A DNA stretch of 64,000 nucleotides from Pararge aegeria (lineage: Eukaryota > Arthropoda > Insecta > Lepidoptera > Nymphalidae). The notes under the pieces were generated by a model. It saw nothing but the letters and a program-made list of their open reading frames with translations. It made no database searches and was not told where the DNA came from. The stretch covers positions 92,242-156,241 of the forward strand of contig NW_024396998.1 in the NCBI RefSeq assembly GCF_905163445.1, written 5' to 3'. A program made the translations under genes and the position numbers. This document shows positions 23,701 to 39,300 of the stretch, piece after piece (within the stretch, counting starts at the first letter, position 1; every line of letters starts with the position of its first letter).

Positions 23701-26700
23701 TTACCATTATAGTAAACTACTATGCAAACACACATAACATATACGCAATAAGGGAACTTTAAATTGGAGATTTTACCCTACCACACCCGTCTGTCTCATT
23801 CTGAAAACTATTCAAAATAATTGCTATTTTTCATTCTCATTCAAATATAAATAATAGTAAATAATATATAATTTTTGACTGAACTGAACCCAAGTGCCCG
23901 GCCTGTGGCCGGGCACCCCTCGTATTCATGTTCTAACCTAACCTAACCTAAATCTAGTTTTGACACCTTTAGACTTTAGATTCAAGATTTAATGTGAATA
24001 TATGCATTAATAAAAACTCATTACTATTTTAATACTAGTTATGCTGCTGTTGATGCACTGATGAAAGCCAGATAGCTAGATCAGTGTTTAGTTAGTCGTA
24101 GTTGCCGGTGGGCTGAGGTCTAAAGGAATCCAAACTAGTTTTAAAAGGTTTGGATAGGTTAGGTTAGGTTAGAACATGAATAAGACGGGTGCCCGGCCGC
24201 AGGCCGGTCACTTAGGTTCAGTTCCGTTTAAAAAAAAAAAAAACAAAAAACAAAACGTACCAATACAAAGTACTCTTATTCATATTAGAAGATATTGTAA
24301 AATAACAATTAATTTAATTTTTTTTTTTTTTTTTTCACTTACACATTAGGCCCGTCGCGCCGCGCCACTACTATATGGGGCGAAGGTGCGAAGTCGACGG
24401 CGACGACAAAGTACCGAGTCTAAGGAGACTGATGGCGGCGCCACACAGTGGCGTTATGTCTCTATAAAAGTGGTGGTCTTTTATTATGTTATTTATTAAT
24501 GGTATTATTTTAATATCATATCAATATTGTACCCCGCACAGGGGGGAGGTACGGGTAGGTAGTGACGAAAAATAACGATACGGGACTCTTACGAGGTCTC
24601 GCAATCGGAATGAGTACACTTTAAATATTTTAACGAGGTAAAATTTAAGGGCATTGAGGGTCTGGTGCCAGTGGTGGTTGATTAGATCCACACACTATAC
24701 TTTTTATAATTATGTGGCGTTATGTCTCTATAAAAGTGGTGGTCTTTTATTATGTTATTTATTAATGGTATTTTTTTAATATCATATCAATATTGTACCC
24801 CGCACGGGGGGAGGTAGGGGTAGGTAGTGACGAAAAATAACGATACGGGACTCTTACGAGGTCTCGTAATCGGAATGAGTTTCTGCGACTACCATTGTTT
24901 GTCGCGGGTAACGGGGAATCAGGGTTCGATTCCGGTGAGGGAGCCTGAGAAACTGCTACCACATCCAAGGAAGGCAGCAGGCGCGCAAATTACCCACTCC
25001 CTGCACGGGGGGGGAGGTACGGGTAGGTAGTGACGAAAAATAACAATACGGGACTCTTACGAGGTCTCGTCATCGAATAATCAATACACGAACTGCCCAC
25101 ACACTTGTAAATATAGACGCGCAAGATCGTGACACGAACCGCTTACCATTATAGTAAACTACTATGCAAACACACATAACATATACGCAATAAGGGAACT
25201 TTAAATTGGAGATTTTACCCTACCACACCCGTCTGTCTCATTCTGAAAACTATTCAAAATAATTGCTATTTTTCATTCTCATTCAAATATAAATAATAGT
25301 AAATAATATATAATTTTTGACTGAACTGAACCCAAGTGCCCGGCCTGTGGCCGGGCACCCCTCGTATTCATGTTCTAACCTAACCTAACCTAAATCTAGT
25401 TTTGACACCTTTAGACTTTAGATTCAAGATTTAATGTGAATATATGCATTAATAAAAACTCATTACTATTTTAATACTAGTTATGCTGCTGTTGATGCAC
25501 TGATGAAAGCCAGATAGCTAGATCAGTGTTTAGTTAGTCGTAGTTGCCGGTGGGCTGAGGTCTAAAGGAATCCAAACTAGTTTTAAAAGGTTTGGATAGG
25601 TTAGGTTAGGTTAGAACATGAATAAGACGGGTGCCCGGCCGCAGGCCGGTCACTTAGGTTCAGTTCCGTTTAAAAAAAAAAAAAAACAAAAAACAAAACG
25701 TACCAATACAAAGTACTCTTATTCATATTAGAAGATATTGTAAAATAACAATTAATTTAATTTTTTTTTTTTTTTTCACTTACACATTAGGCCCGTCGCG
25801 CCGCGCCACTACTATATGGGGCGAAGGTGCGAAGTCGACGGCGACGACAAAGTACCGAGTCTAAGGAGACTGATGGCGGCGCCACACAGTGGCGTTATGT
25901 CTCTATAAAAGTGGTGGTCTTTTATTATGTTATTTATTAATGGTATTATTTTAATATCATATCAATATTGTACCCCGCACAGGGGGGAGGTACGGGTAGG
26001 TAGTGACGAAAAATAACGATACGGGACTCTTGCGAGGTCTCGCAATCGGAATGAGTACACTTTAAATATTTTAACGAGGTAAAATTTAAGGGCATTGAGG
26101 GTCTGGTGCCAGTGGTGGTTGATTAGATCCACACACTATACTTTTTATAATTATGTGGCGTTATGTCTCTATAAAAGTGGTGGTCTTTTATTATGTTATT
26201 TATTAATGGTATTTTTTTAATATCATATCAATATTGTACCCCGCACGGGGGGAGGTAGGGGGGTAGGTAGTGACGAAAAATAACGATACGGGACTCTTAC
26301 GAGGTCTCGTAATCGGAATGAGTTTCTGCGACTACCATTGTTTGTCGCGGGTAACGGGGAATCAGGGTTCGATTCCGGTGAGGGAGCCTGAGAAACTGCT
26401 ACCACATCCAAGGAAGGCAGCAGGCGCGCAAATTACCCACTCCCTGCACGGGGGGGGAGGTACGGGTAGGTAGTGACGAAAAATAACGATACGGGACTCT
26501 TACGAGGTCTCGTCATCGAATAATCAATACACGAACTGCCCACACACTTGTAAATATAGACGCGCAAGATCGTGACACGAACCGCTTACCATTATAGTAA
26601 ACTACTATGCAAACACACATAACATATACGCAATAAGGGAACTTTAAATTGGAGATTTTACCCTACCACACCCGTCTGTCTCATTCTGAAAACTATTCAA

Positions 26701-29700
26701 AATAATTGCTATTTTTCATTCTCATTCAAATATAAATAATAGTAAATAATATATAATTTTTGACTGAACTGAACCCAAGTGCCCGGCCTGTGGCCGGGCA
26801 CCCCTCGTATTCATGTTCTAACCTAACCTAACCTAAATCTAGTTTTGACACCTTTAGACTTTAGATTCAAGATTTAATGTGAATATATGCATTAATAAAA
26901 ACTCATTACTATTTTAATACTAGTTATGCTGCTGTTGATGCACTGATGAAAGCCAGATAGCTAGATCAGTGTTTAGTTAGTCGTAGTTGCCGGTGGGCTG
27001 AGGTCTAAAGGAATCCAAACTAGTTTTAAAAGGTTTGGATAGGTTAGGTTAGGTTAGAACATGAATAAGACGGGTGCCCGGCCGCAGGCCGGTCACTTAG
27101 GTTCAGTTCCGTTTAAAAAAAAAAAAAACAAAAAACAAAACGTACCAATACAAAGTACTCTTATTCATATTAGAAGATATTGTAAAATAACAATTAATTT
27201 AATTTTTTTTTTTTTTTTTTCACTTACACATTAGGCCCGTCGCGCCGCGCCACTACTATATGGGGCGAAGGTGCGAAGTCGACGGCGACGACAAAGTACC
27301 GAGTCTAAGGAGACTGATGGCGGCGCCACACAGTGGCGTTATGTCTCTATAAAAGTGGTGGTCTTTTATTATGTTATTTATTAATGGTATTTTTTTAATA
27401 TCATATCAATATTGTACCCCGCACGGGGGGAGGTAGGGGGGTAGGTAGTGACGAAAAATAACGATACGGGACTCTTACGAGGTCTCGTAATCGGAATGAG
27501 TTTCTGCGACTACCATTGTTTGTCGCGGGTAACGGGGAATCAGGGTTCGATTCCGGTGAGGGAGCCTGAGAAACTGCTACCACATCCAAGGAAGGCAGCA
27601 GGCGCGCAAATTACCCACTCCCTGCACGGGGGGGGAAGTACGGGTAGGTAGTGACGAAAAATAACGATACGGGACTCTTACGAGGTCTCGTCATCGAATA
27701 ATCAATACACGAACTGCCCACACACTTGTAAATATAGACGCGCAAGATCGTTACACGAACCGCTTACCATTATAGTAAACTACTATGCAAACACACATAA
27801 CATATACGCAATAAGGGAACTTTAAATTGGAGATTTTACCCTACCACACCCGTCTGTCTCATTCTGAGAACTATTCAAAATAATTGCTATTTTTCATTCT
27901 CATTCAAATATAAATAATAGTAAATAATATATAATTTTTGACTGAACTGAACCCAAGTGCCCGGCCCGTGGCCGGGCACCCCTCGTATTCATGTTCTAAC
28001 CTAACCTAACCTAAATCTAGTTTTGACACCTTTAGACTTTAGATTCAAGATTTAATGTGAATATATGCATTAATAAAAACTCATTACTATTTTAATACTA
28101 GTTATGCTGCTGTTGATGCACTGATGAAAGCCAGATAGCTAGATCAGTGTTTAGTTAGTCGTAGTTGCCGGTGGGCTGAGGTCTAAAGGAATCCAAACTA
28201 GTTTTAAAAGGTTTGGATAGGTTAGGTTAGGTTAGAACATGAATAAGACGGGTGCCCGGCCGCAGGCCGGTCACTTAGGTTCAGTTCCGTTTAAAAAAAA
28301 AAAAAAACAAAAAACAAAACGTACCAATACAAAGTACTCTTATTCATATTAGAAGATATTGTAAAATAACAATTAATTTAATTTTTTTTTTTTTTTTTCA
28401 CTTACACATTAGGCCCGTCGCGCCGCGCCACTACTATATGGGGCGAAGGTGCGAAGTCGACGGCGACGACAAAGTACCGAGTCTAAGGAGACTGATGGCG
28501 GCGCCACACAGTGGCGTTATGTCTCTATAAAAGTGGTGGTCTTTTATTATGTTATTTATTAATGGTATTATTTTAATATCATATCAATATTGTACCCCGC
28601 ACAGGGGGGAGGTACGGGTAGGTAGTGACGAAAAATAACGATACGGGACTCTTACGAGGTCTCGCAATCGGAATGAGTACACTTTAAATATTTTAACGAG
28701 GTAAAATTTAAGGGCATTGAGGGTCTGGTGCCAGTGGTGGTTGATTAGATCCACACACTATACTTTTTATAATTATGTGGCGTTATGTCTCTATAAAAGT
28801 GGTGGTCTTTTATTATGTTATTTATTAATGGTATTTTTTTAATATCATATCAATATTGTACCCCGCACGGGGGGAGGTAGGGGGGTAGGTAGTGACGAAA
28901 AATAACGATACGGGACTCTTACGAGGTCTCGTAATCGGAATGAGTTTCTGCGACTACCATTGTTTGTCGCGGGTAACGGGGAATCAGGGTTCGATTCCGG
29001 TGAGGGAGCCTGAGAAACTGCTACCACATCCAAGGAAGGCAGCAGGCGCGCAAATTACCCACTCCCTGCACGGGGGGGGAGGTACGGGTAGGTAGTGACG
29101 AAAAATAACGATACGGGACTCTTACGAGGTCTCGTCATCGAATAATCAATACACGAACTGCCCACACACTTGTAAATATAGACGCGCAAGATCGTGACAC
29201 GAACCGCTTACCATTATAGTAAACTACTATGCAAACACACATAACATATACGCAATAAGGGAACTTTAAATTGGAGATTTTACCCTACCACACCCGTCTG
29301 TCTCATTCTGAAAACTATTCAAAATAATTGCTATTTTTCATTCTCATTCAAATATAAATAATAGTAAATAATATATAATTTTTGACTGAACTGAACCCAA
29401 GTGCCCGGCCTGTGGCCGGGCACCCCTCGTATTCATGTTCTAACCTAACCTAACCTAAATCTAGTTTTGACACCTTTAGACTTTAGATTCAAGATTTAAT
29501 GTGAATATATGCATTAATAAAAACTCATTACTATTTTAATACTAGTTATGCTGCTGTTGATGCACTGATGAAAGCCAGATAGCTAGATCAGTGTTTAGTT
29601 AGTCGTAGTTGCCGGTGGGCTGAGGTCTAAAGGAATCCAAACTAGTTTTAAAAGGTTTGGATAGGTTAGGTTAGGTTAGAACATGAATAAGACGGGTGCC

Positions 29701-32700
29701 CGGCCGCAGGCCGGTCACTTAGGTTCAGTTCCGTTTAAAAAAAAAAAAAACAAAAAACAAAACGTACCAATACAAATTACTCTTATTCATATTAGAAGAT
29801 ATTGTAAAATAACAATTAATTTAATTTTTTTTTTTTTTTTTTCACTTACACATTAGGCCCGTCGCGCCGCGCCACTACTATATGGGGCGAAGGTGCGAAG
29901 TCGACGGCGACGACAAAGTACCGAGTCTAAGGAGACTGATGGCGGCGCCACACAGTGGCGTTATGTCTCTATAAAAGTGGTGGTCTTTTATTATGTTATT
30001 TATTAATGGTATTATTTTAATATCATATCAATATTGTACCCCGCACAGGGGGGAGGTACGGGTAGGTAGTGACGAAAAATAACGATACGGGACTCTTGCG
30101 AGGTCTCGCAATCGGAATGAGTACACTTTAAATATTTTAACGAGGTAAAATTTAAGGGCATTGAGGGTCTGGTGCCAGTGGTGGTTGATTAGATCCACAC
30201 ACTATACTTTTTATAATTATGTGGCGTTATGTCTCTATAAAAGTGGTGGTCTTTTATTATGTTATTTATTAATGGTATTTTTTTAATATCATATCAATAT
30301 TGTACCCCGCACGGGGGGAGGTAGGGGGGTAGGTAGTGACGAAAAATAACGATACGGGACTCTTACGAGGTCTCGTAATCGGAATGAGTTTCTGCGACTA
30401 CCATTGTTTGTCGCGGGTAACGGGGAATCAGGGTTCGATTCCGGTGAGGGAGCCTGAGAAACTGCTACCACATCCAAGGAAGGCAGCAGGCGCGCAAATT
30501 ACCCACTCCCTGCACGGGGGGGGAGGTACGGGTAGGTAGTGACGAAAAATAACGATACGGGACTCTTACGAGGTCTCGTCATCGAATAATCAATACACGA
30601 ACTGCCCACACACTTGTAAATATAGACGCGCAAGATCGTGACACGAACCGCTTACCATTATAGTAAACTACTATGCAAACACACATAACATATACGCAAT
30701 AAGGGAACTTTAAATTGGAGATTTTACCCTACCACACCCGTCTGTCTCATTCTGAAAACTATTCAAAATAATTGCTATTTTTCATTCTCATTCAAATATA
30801 AATAATAGTAAATAATATATAATTTTTGACTGAACTGAACCCAAGTGCCCGGCCTGTGGCCGGGCACCCCTCGTATTCATGTTCTAACCTAACCTAACCT
30901 AAATCTAGTTTTGACACCTTTAGACTTTAGATTCAAGATTTAATGTGAATATATGCATTAATAAAAACTCATTACTATTTTAATACTAGTTATGCTGCTG
31001 TTGATGCACTGATGAAAGCCAGATAGCTAGATCAGTGTTTAGTTAGTCGTAGTTGCCGGTGGGCTGAGGTCTAAAGGAATCCAAACTAGTTTTAAAAGGT
31101 TTGGATAGGTTAGGTTAGGTTAGAACATGAATAAGACGGGTGCCCGGCCGCAGGCCGGTCACTTAGGTTCAGTTCCGTTTAAAAAAAAAAAAAAACAAAA
31201 AACAAAACGTACCAATACAAAGTACTCTTATTCATATTAGAAGATATTGTAAAATAACAATTAATTTAATTTTTTTTTTTTTTTTTTCACTTACACATTA
31301 GGCCCGTCGCGCCGCGCCACTACTATATGGGGCGAAGGTGCGAAGTCGACGGCGACGACAAAGTACCGAGTCTAAGGAGACTGATGGCGGCGCCACACAG
31401 TGGCGTTATGTCTCTATAAAAGTGGTGGTCTTTTATTATGTTATTTATTAATGGTATTATTTTAATATCATATCAATATTGTACCCCGCACAGGGGGGAG
31501 GTACGGGTAGGTAGTGACGAAAAATAACGATACGGGACTCTTACGAGGTCTCGCAATCGGAATGAGTACACTTTAAATATTTTAACGAGGTAAAATTTAA
31601 GGGCATTGAGGGTCTGGTGCCAGTGGTGGTTGATTAGATCCACACACTATACTTTTTATAATTATGTGGCGTTATGTCTCTATAAAAGTGGTGGTCTTTT
31701 ATTATGTTATTTATTAATGGTATTTTTTTAATATCATATCAATATTGTACCCCGCACGGGGGGAGGTAGGGGGGTAGGTAGTGACGAAAAATAACGATAC
31801 GGGACTCTTACGAGGTCTCGTAATCGGAATGAGTTTCTGCGACTACCATTGTTTGTCGCGGGTAACGGGGAATCAGGGTTCGATTCCGGTGAGGGAGCCT
31901 GAGAAACTGCTACCACATCCAAGGAAGGCAGCAGGCGCGCAAATTACCCACTCCCTGCACGGGGGGGAGGTACGGGTAGGTAGTGACGAAAAATAACGAT
32001 ACGGGACTCTTACGAGGTCTCGTCATCGAATAATCAATACACGAACTGCCCACACACTTGTAAATATAGACGCGCAAGATCGTTACACGAACCGCTTACC
32101 ATTATAGTAAACTACTATGCAAACACACATAACATATACGCAATAAGGGAACTTTAAATTGGAGATTTTACCCTACCACACCCGTCTGTCTCATTCTGAA
32201 AACTATTCAAAATAATTGCTATTTTTCATTCTCATTCAAATATAAATAATAGTAAATAATATATAATTTTTGACTGAACTGAACCCAAGTGCCCGGCCTG
32301 TGGCCGGGCACCCCTCGTATTCATGTTCTAACCTAACCTAACCTAAATCTAGTTTTGACACCTTTAGACTTTAGATTCAAGATTTAATGTGAATATATGC
32401 ATTAATAAAAACTCATTACTATTTTAATACTAGTTATGCTGCTGTTGATGCACTGATGAAAGCCAGATAGCTAGATCAGTGTTTAGTTAGTCGTAGTTGC
32501 CGGTGGGCTGAGGTCTAAAGGAATCCAAACTAGTTTTAAAAGGTTTGGATAGGTTAGGTTAGGTTAGAACATGAATAAGACGGGTGCCCGGCCGCAGGCC
32601 GGTCACTTAGGTTCAGTTCCGTTTAAAAAAAAAAAAAACAAAAAACAAAACGTACCAATACAAAGTACTCTTATTCATATTAGAAGATATTGTAAAATAA

Positions 32701-32838
32701 CAATTAATTTAATTTTTTTTTTTTTTTTTTCACTTACACATTAGGCCCGTCGCGCCGCGCCACTACTATATGGGGCGAAGGTGCGAAGTCGACGGCGACG
32801 ACAAAGTACCGAGTCTAAGGAGACTGATGGCAGCGCCG
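17761..32838. repeat. Subtelomeric satellite, block 3 (mostly L units)
   Basis: Units start at 17761 (S), 18937 (S), 20113 (L), 21556 (L), 23000 (L), 24444 (L), 25885 (L), 27329 (S), 28507 (L), 29951 (L) and 31396 (L). The two S units at 17761 and 18937 keep the L-type GCAATCGG marker directly before the 18S tract. The S unit at 27329 instead carries the module-type leader (ATTTTTTTAA and GGTAGGGGGGTAGG). A CTTGCGAGG variant recurs in units 20113, 25885 and 29951, and GATCGTGACACG recurs in units 16318, 20113, 24444, 25885, 28507 and 29951. These patterns show local spread of variants. Confidence 0.93.
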
Positions 32839-35800
32839 CACAGTGGCGTTATGTCTCTATAAAAGTGGTGGTCTTTTATTATGTTATTTATTAATGGTAT
32901 TATTTTAATATCATATCAATATTGTACCCCGCACAGGGGGGAGGTACGGGTAGGTAGTGACGAAAAATAACGATACGGGACTCTTACGAGGTCTCGTAAT
33001 CGGAATGAGTTTCTGCGACTACCATTGTTTGTCGCGGGTAACGGGGAATCAGGGTTCGATTCCGGTGAGGGAGCCTGAGAAACTGCTACCACATCCAAGG
33101 AAGGCAGCAGGCGCGCAAATTACCCACTCCCTGCACGGGGGGGGAGGTACGGGTAGGTAGTGACGAAAAATAACGATACGGGACTCTTACGAGGTCTCGT
33201 CATCGAATAATCAATACACGAACTGCCCACACACTTGTAAATATAGACGCGCAAGATCGTTACACGAACCGCTTACCATTATAGTAAACTACTATGCAAA
33301 CACACATAACATATACGCAATAAGGGAACTTTAAATTGGAGATTTTACCCGTCTGTCTCATTCTGAAAACTATTCAAAATAATTGCTATTTTTCATTCTC
33401 ATTCAAATATAAATAATAGTAAATAATATATAATTTTTGACTGAACTGAACCCAAGTGCCCGGCCTGTGGCCGGGCACCCCTCGTATTCATGTTCTAACC
33501 TAACCTAACCTAAATCTAGTTTTGACACCTTTAGACTTTAGATTCAAGATTTAATGTGAATATATGCATTAATAAAAACTCATTACTATTTTAATACTAG
33601 TTATGCTGCTGTTGATGCACTGATGAAAGCCAGATAGCTAGATCAGTGTTTAGTTAGTCGTAGTTGCCGGTGGGCTGAGGTCTAAAGGAATCCAAACTAG
33701 TTTTAAAAGGTTTGGATAGGTTAGGTTAGGTTAGAACATGAATAAGACGGGTGCCCGGCCGCAGGCCGGTCACTTAGGTTCAGTTCCGTTTAAAAAAAAA
33801 AAAAACCAAACGACAAAACGTACCAATACAAAGTACTCTTATTCATATTAGAAGATATTGTAAAATAACAATTAATTTAATTTTTTTTTTTTTTTTTTCA
33901 CTTACACATTAGGCCCGTCGCGCCGCGCCACTACTATATGGGGCGAAGGTGCGAAGTCGACGGCGACGACAAAGTACCGAGTCTAAGGAGACTGATGGCG
34001 GCGCCGCACAGTGGCGTTATGTCTCTATAAAAGTGGTGGTCTTTTATTATGTTATTTATTAATGGTATTATTTTAATATCATATCAATATTGTACCCCGC
34101 ACAGGGGGGAGGTACGGGTAGGTAGTGACGAAAAATAACGATACGGGACTCTTACGAGGTCTCGTAATCGGAATGAGTTTCTGCGACTACCATTGTTTGT
34201 CGCGGGTAACGGGGAATCAGGGTTCGATTCCGGTGAGGGAGCCTGAGAAACTGCTACCACATCCAAGGAAGGCAGCAGGCGCGCAAATTACCCACTCCCT
34301 GCACGGGGGGGGAGGTACGGGTAGGTAGTGACGAAAAATAACGATACGGGACTCTTACGAGGTCTCGTCATCGAATAATCAATACACGAACTGCCCACAC
34401 ACTTGTAAATATAGACGCGCAAGATCGTTACACGAACCGCTTACCATTATAGTAAACTACTATGCAAACACACATAACATATACGCAATAAGGGAACTTT
34501 AAATTGGAGATTTTACCCTACCACACCCGTCTGTCTCATTCTGAAAACTATTCAAAATAATTGCTATTTTTCATTCTCATTCAAATATAAATAATAGTAA
34601 ATAATATATAATTTTTGACTGAACTGAACCCAAGTGCCCGGCCTGTGGCCGGGCACCCCTCGTATTCATGTTCTAACCTAACCTAACCTAAATCTAGTTT
34701 TGACACCTTTAGACTTTAGATTCAAGATTTAATGTGAATATATGCATTAATAAAAACTCATTACTATTTTAATACTAGTTATGCTGCTGTTGATGCACTG
34801 ATGAAAGCCAGATAGCTAGATCAGTGTTTAGTTAGTCGTAGTTGCCGGTGGGCTGAGGTCTAAAGGAATCCAAACTAGTTTTAAAAGGTTTGGATAGGTT
34901 AGGTTAGGTTAGAACATGAATAAGACGGGTGCCCGGCCGCAGGCCGGTCACTTAGGTTCAGTTCCGTTTAAAAAAAAAAAAAAACAAAAAACAAAACGTA
35001 CCAATACAAAGTACTCTTATTCATATTAGAAGATATTGTAAAATAACAATTAATTTAATTTTTTTTTTTTTTTTTCACTTACACATTAGGCCCGTCGCGC
35101 CGCGCCACTACTATATGGGGCGAAGGTGCGAAGTCGACGGCGACGACAAAGTACCGAGTCTAAGGAGACTGATGGCGGCGCCGCACAGTGGCGTTATGTC
35201 TCTATAAAAGTGGTGGTCTTTTATTATGTTATTTATTAATGGTATTATTTTAATATCATATCAATATTGTACCCCGCACAGGGGGGAGGTACGGGTAGGT
35301 AGTGACGAAAAATAACGATACGGGACTCTTACGAGGTCTCGTAATCGGAATGAGTTTCTGCGACTACCATTGTTTGTCGCGGGTAACGGGGAATCAGGGT
35401 TCGATTCCGGTGAGGGAGCCTGAGAAACTGCTACCACATCCAAGGAAGGCAGCAGGCGCGCAAATTACCCACTCCCTGCACGGGGGGGGAGGTACGGGTA
35501 GGTAGTGACGAAAAATAACGATACGGGACTCTTACGAGGTCTCGTCATCGAATAATCAATACACGAACTGCCCACACACTTGTAAATATAGACGCGCAAG
35601 ATCGTTACACGAACCGCTTACCATTATAGTAAACTACTATGCAAACACACATAACATATACGCAATAAGGGAACTTTAAATTGGAGATTTTACCCTACCA
35701 CACCCGTCTGTCTCATTCTGAAAACTATTCAAAATAATTGCTATTTTTCATTCTCATTCAAATATAAATAATAGTAAATAATATATAATTTTTGACTGAA

Positions 35801-36360
35801 CTGAACCCAAGTGCCCGGCCTGTGGCCGGGCACCCCTCGTATTCATGTTCTAACCTAACCTAACCTAAATCTAGTTTTGACACCTTTAGACTTTAGATTC
35901 AAGATTTAATGTGAATATATGCATTAATAAAAACTCATTACTATTTTAATACTAGTTATGCTGCTGTTGATGCACTGATGAAAGCCAGATAGCTAGATCA
36001 GTGTTTAGTTAGTCGTAGTTGCCGGTGGGCTGAGGTCTAAAGGAATCCAAACTAGTTTTAAAAGGTTTGGATAGGTTAGGTTAGGTTAGAACATGAATAA
36101 GACGGGTGCCCGGCCGCAGGCCGGTCACTTAGGTTCAGTTCCGTTTAAAAAAAAAAAAAACAAAAAACAAAACGTACCAATACAAAGTACTCTTATTCAT
36201 ATTAGAAGATATTGTAAAATAACAATTAATTTAATTTTTTTTTTTTTTTTTTCACTTACACATTAGGCCCGTCGCGCCGCGCCACTACTATATGGGGCGA
36301 AGGTGCGAAGTCGACGGCGACGACAAAGTACCGAGTCTAAGGAGACTGATGGCGGCGCCA
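32839..36360. repeat. Subtelomeric satellite, block 4 (three S units)
   Basis: S units start at 32839, 34007 and 35184. All three begin with GCCGCACAGTGG instead of GCCACACAGTGG, the variant that marks most S units from here towards the telomere. The first unit is 1168 bp because about 10 bp is missing in the spacer near 33350 (TTTTACCCGTCTG, where other units have an extra TACCACACCC). It also has an altered A-tract near 33803-33815. Confidence 0.93.
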
Positions 36361-39300
36361 CACAGTGGCGTTATGTCTCTATAAAAGTGGTGGTCTTTTA
36401 TTATGTTATTTATTAATGGTATTATTTTAATATCATATCAATATTGTACCCCGCACAGGGGGGAGGTACGGGTAGGTAGTGACGAAAAATAACGATACGG
36501 GACTCTTACGAGGTCTCGCAATCGGAATGAGTACACTTTAAATATTTTAACGAGGTAAAATTTAAGGGCATTGAGGGTCTGGTGCCAGTGGTGGTTGATT
36601 AGATCCACACACTATACTTTTTATAATTATGTGGCGTTATGTCTCTATAAAAGTGGTGGTCTTTTATTATGTTATTTATTAATGGTATTTTTTTAATATC
36701 ATATCAATATTGTACCCCGCACGGGGGGAGGTAGGGGGGTAGGTAGTGACGAAAAATAACGATACGGGACTCTTACGAGGTCTCGTAATCGGAATGAGTT
36801 TCTGCGACTACCATTGTTTGTCGCGGGTAACGGGGAATCAGGGTTCGATTCCGGTGAGGGAGCCTGAGAAACTGCTACCACATCCAAGGAAGGCAGCAGG
36901 CGCGCAAATTACCCACTCCCTGCACGGGGGGGGAGGTACGGGTAGGTAGTGACGAAAAATAACGATACGGGACTCTTACGAGGTCTCGTCATCGAATAAT
37001 CAATACACGAACTGCCCACACACTTGTAAATATAGACGCGCAAGATCGTTACACGAACCGCTTACCATTATAGTAAACTACTATGCAAACACACATAACA
37101 TATACGCAATAAGGGAACTTTAAATTGGAGATTTTACCCTACCACACCCGTCTGTCTCATTCTGAAAACTATTCAAAATAATTGCTATTTTTCATTCTCA
37201 TTCAAATATAAATAATAGTAAATAATATATAATTTTTGACTGAACTGAACCCAAGTGCCCGGCCTGTGGCCGGGCACCCCTCGTATTCATGTTCTAACCT
37301 AACCTAACCTAAATCTAGTTTTGACACCTTTAGACTTTAGATTCAAGATTTAATGTGAATATATGCATTAATAAAAACTCATTACTATTTTAATACTAGT
37401 TATGCTGCTGTTGATGCACTGATGAAAGCCAGATAGCTAGATCAGTGTTTAGTTAGTCGTAGTTGCCGGTGGGCTGAGGTCTAAAGGAATCCAAACTAGT
37501 TTTAAAAGGTTTGGATAGGTTAGGTTAGGTTAGAACATGAATAAGACGGGTGCCCGGCCGCAGGCCGGTCACTTAGGTTCAGTTCCGTTTAAAAAAAAAA
37601 AAAAACAAAAAACAAAACGTACCAATACAAAGTACTCTTATTCATATTAGAAGATATTGTAAAATAACAATTAATTTAATTTTTTTTTTTTTTTTCACTT
37701 ACACATTAGGCCCGTCGCGCCGCGCCACTACTATATGGGGCGAAGGTGCGAAGTCGACGGCGACGACAAAGTACCGAGTCTAAGGAGACTGATGGCGGCG
37801 CCGCACAGTGGCGTTATGTCTCTATAAAAGTGGTGGTCTTTTATTATGTTATTTATTAATGGTATTATTTTAATATCATATCAATATTGTACCCCGCACA
37901 GGGGGGAGGTACGGGTAGGTAGTGACGAAAAATAACGATACGGGACTCTTACGAGGTCTCGTAATCGGAATGAGTTTCTGCGACTACCATTGTTTGTCGC
38001 GGGTAACGGGGAATCAGGGTTCGATTCCGGTGAGGGAGCCTGAGAAACTGCTACCACATCCAAGGAAGGCAGCAGGCGCGCAAATTACCCACTCCCTGCA
38101 CGGGGGGGGAGGTACGGGTAGGTAGTGACGAAAAATAACGATACGGGACTCTTACGAGGTCTCGTCATCGAATAATCAATACACGAACTGCCCACACACT
38201 TGTAAATATAGACGCGCAAGATCGTTACACGAACCGCTTACCATTATAGTAAACTACTATGCAAACACACATAACATATACGCAATAAGGGAACTTTAAA
38301 TTGGAGATTTTACCCTACCACACCCGTCTGTCTCATTCTGAAAACTATTCAAAATAATTGCTATTTTTCATTCTCATTCAAATATAAATAATAGTAAATA
38401 ATATATAATTTTTGACTGAACTGAACCCAAGTGCCCGGCCTGTGGCCGGGCACCCCTCGTATTCATGTTCTAACCTAACCTAACCTAAATCTAGTTTTGA
38501 CACCTTTAGACTTTAGATTCAAGATTTAATGTGAATATATGCATTAATAAAAACTCATTACTATTTTAATACTAGTTATGCTGCTGTTGATGCACTGATG
38601 AAAGCCAGATAGCTAGATCAGTGTTTAGTTAGTCGTAGTTGCCGGTGGGCTGAGGTCTAAAGGAATCCAAACTAGTTTTAAAAGGTTTGGATAGGTTAGG
38701 TTAGGTTAGAACATGAATAAGACGGGTGCCCGGCCGCAGGCCGGTCACTTAGGTTCAGTTCCGTTTAAAAAAAAAAAAAACAAAAAACAAAACGTACCAA
38801 TACAAAGTACTCTTATTCATATTAGAAGATATTGTAAAATAACAATTAATTTAATTTTTTTTTTTTTTTTTCACTTACACATTAGGCCCGTCGCGCCGCG
38901 CCACTACTATATGGGGCGAAGGTGCGAAGTCGACGGCGACGACAAAGTACCGAGTCTAAGGAGACTGATGGCGGCGCCACACAGTGGCGTTATGTCTCTA
39001 TAAAAGTGGTGGTCTTTTATTATGTTATTTATTAATGGTATTATTTTAATATCATATCAATATTGTACCCCGCACAGGGGGGAGGTACGGGTAGGTAGTG
39101 ACGAAAAATAACGATACGGGACTCTTACGAGGTCTCGCAATCGGAATGAGTACACTTTAAATATTTTAACGAGGTAAAATTTAAGGGCATTGAGGGTCTG
39201 GTGCCAGTGGTGGTTGATTAGATCCACACACTATACTTTTTATAATTATGTGGCGTTATGTCTCTATAAAAGTGGTGGTCTTTTATTATGTTATTTATTA

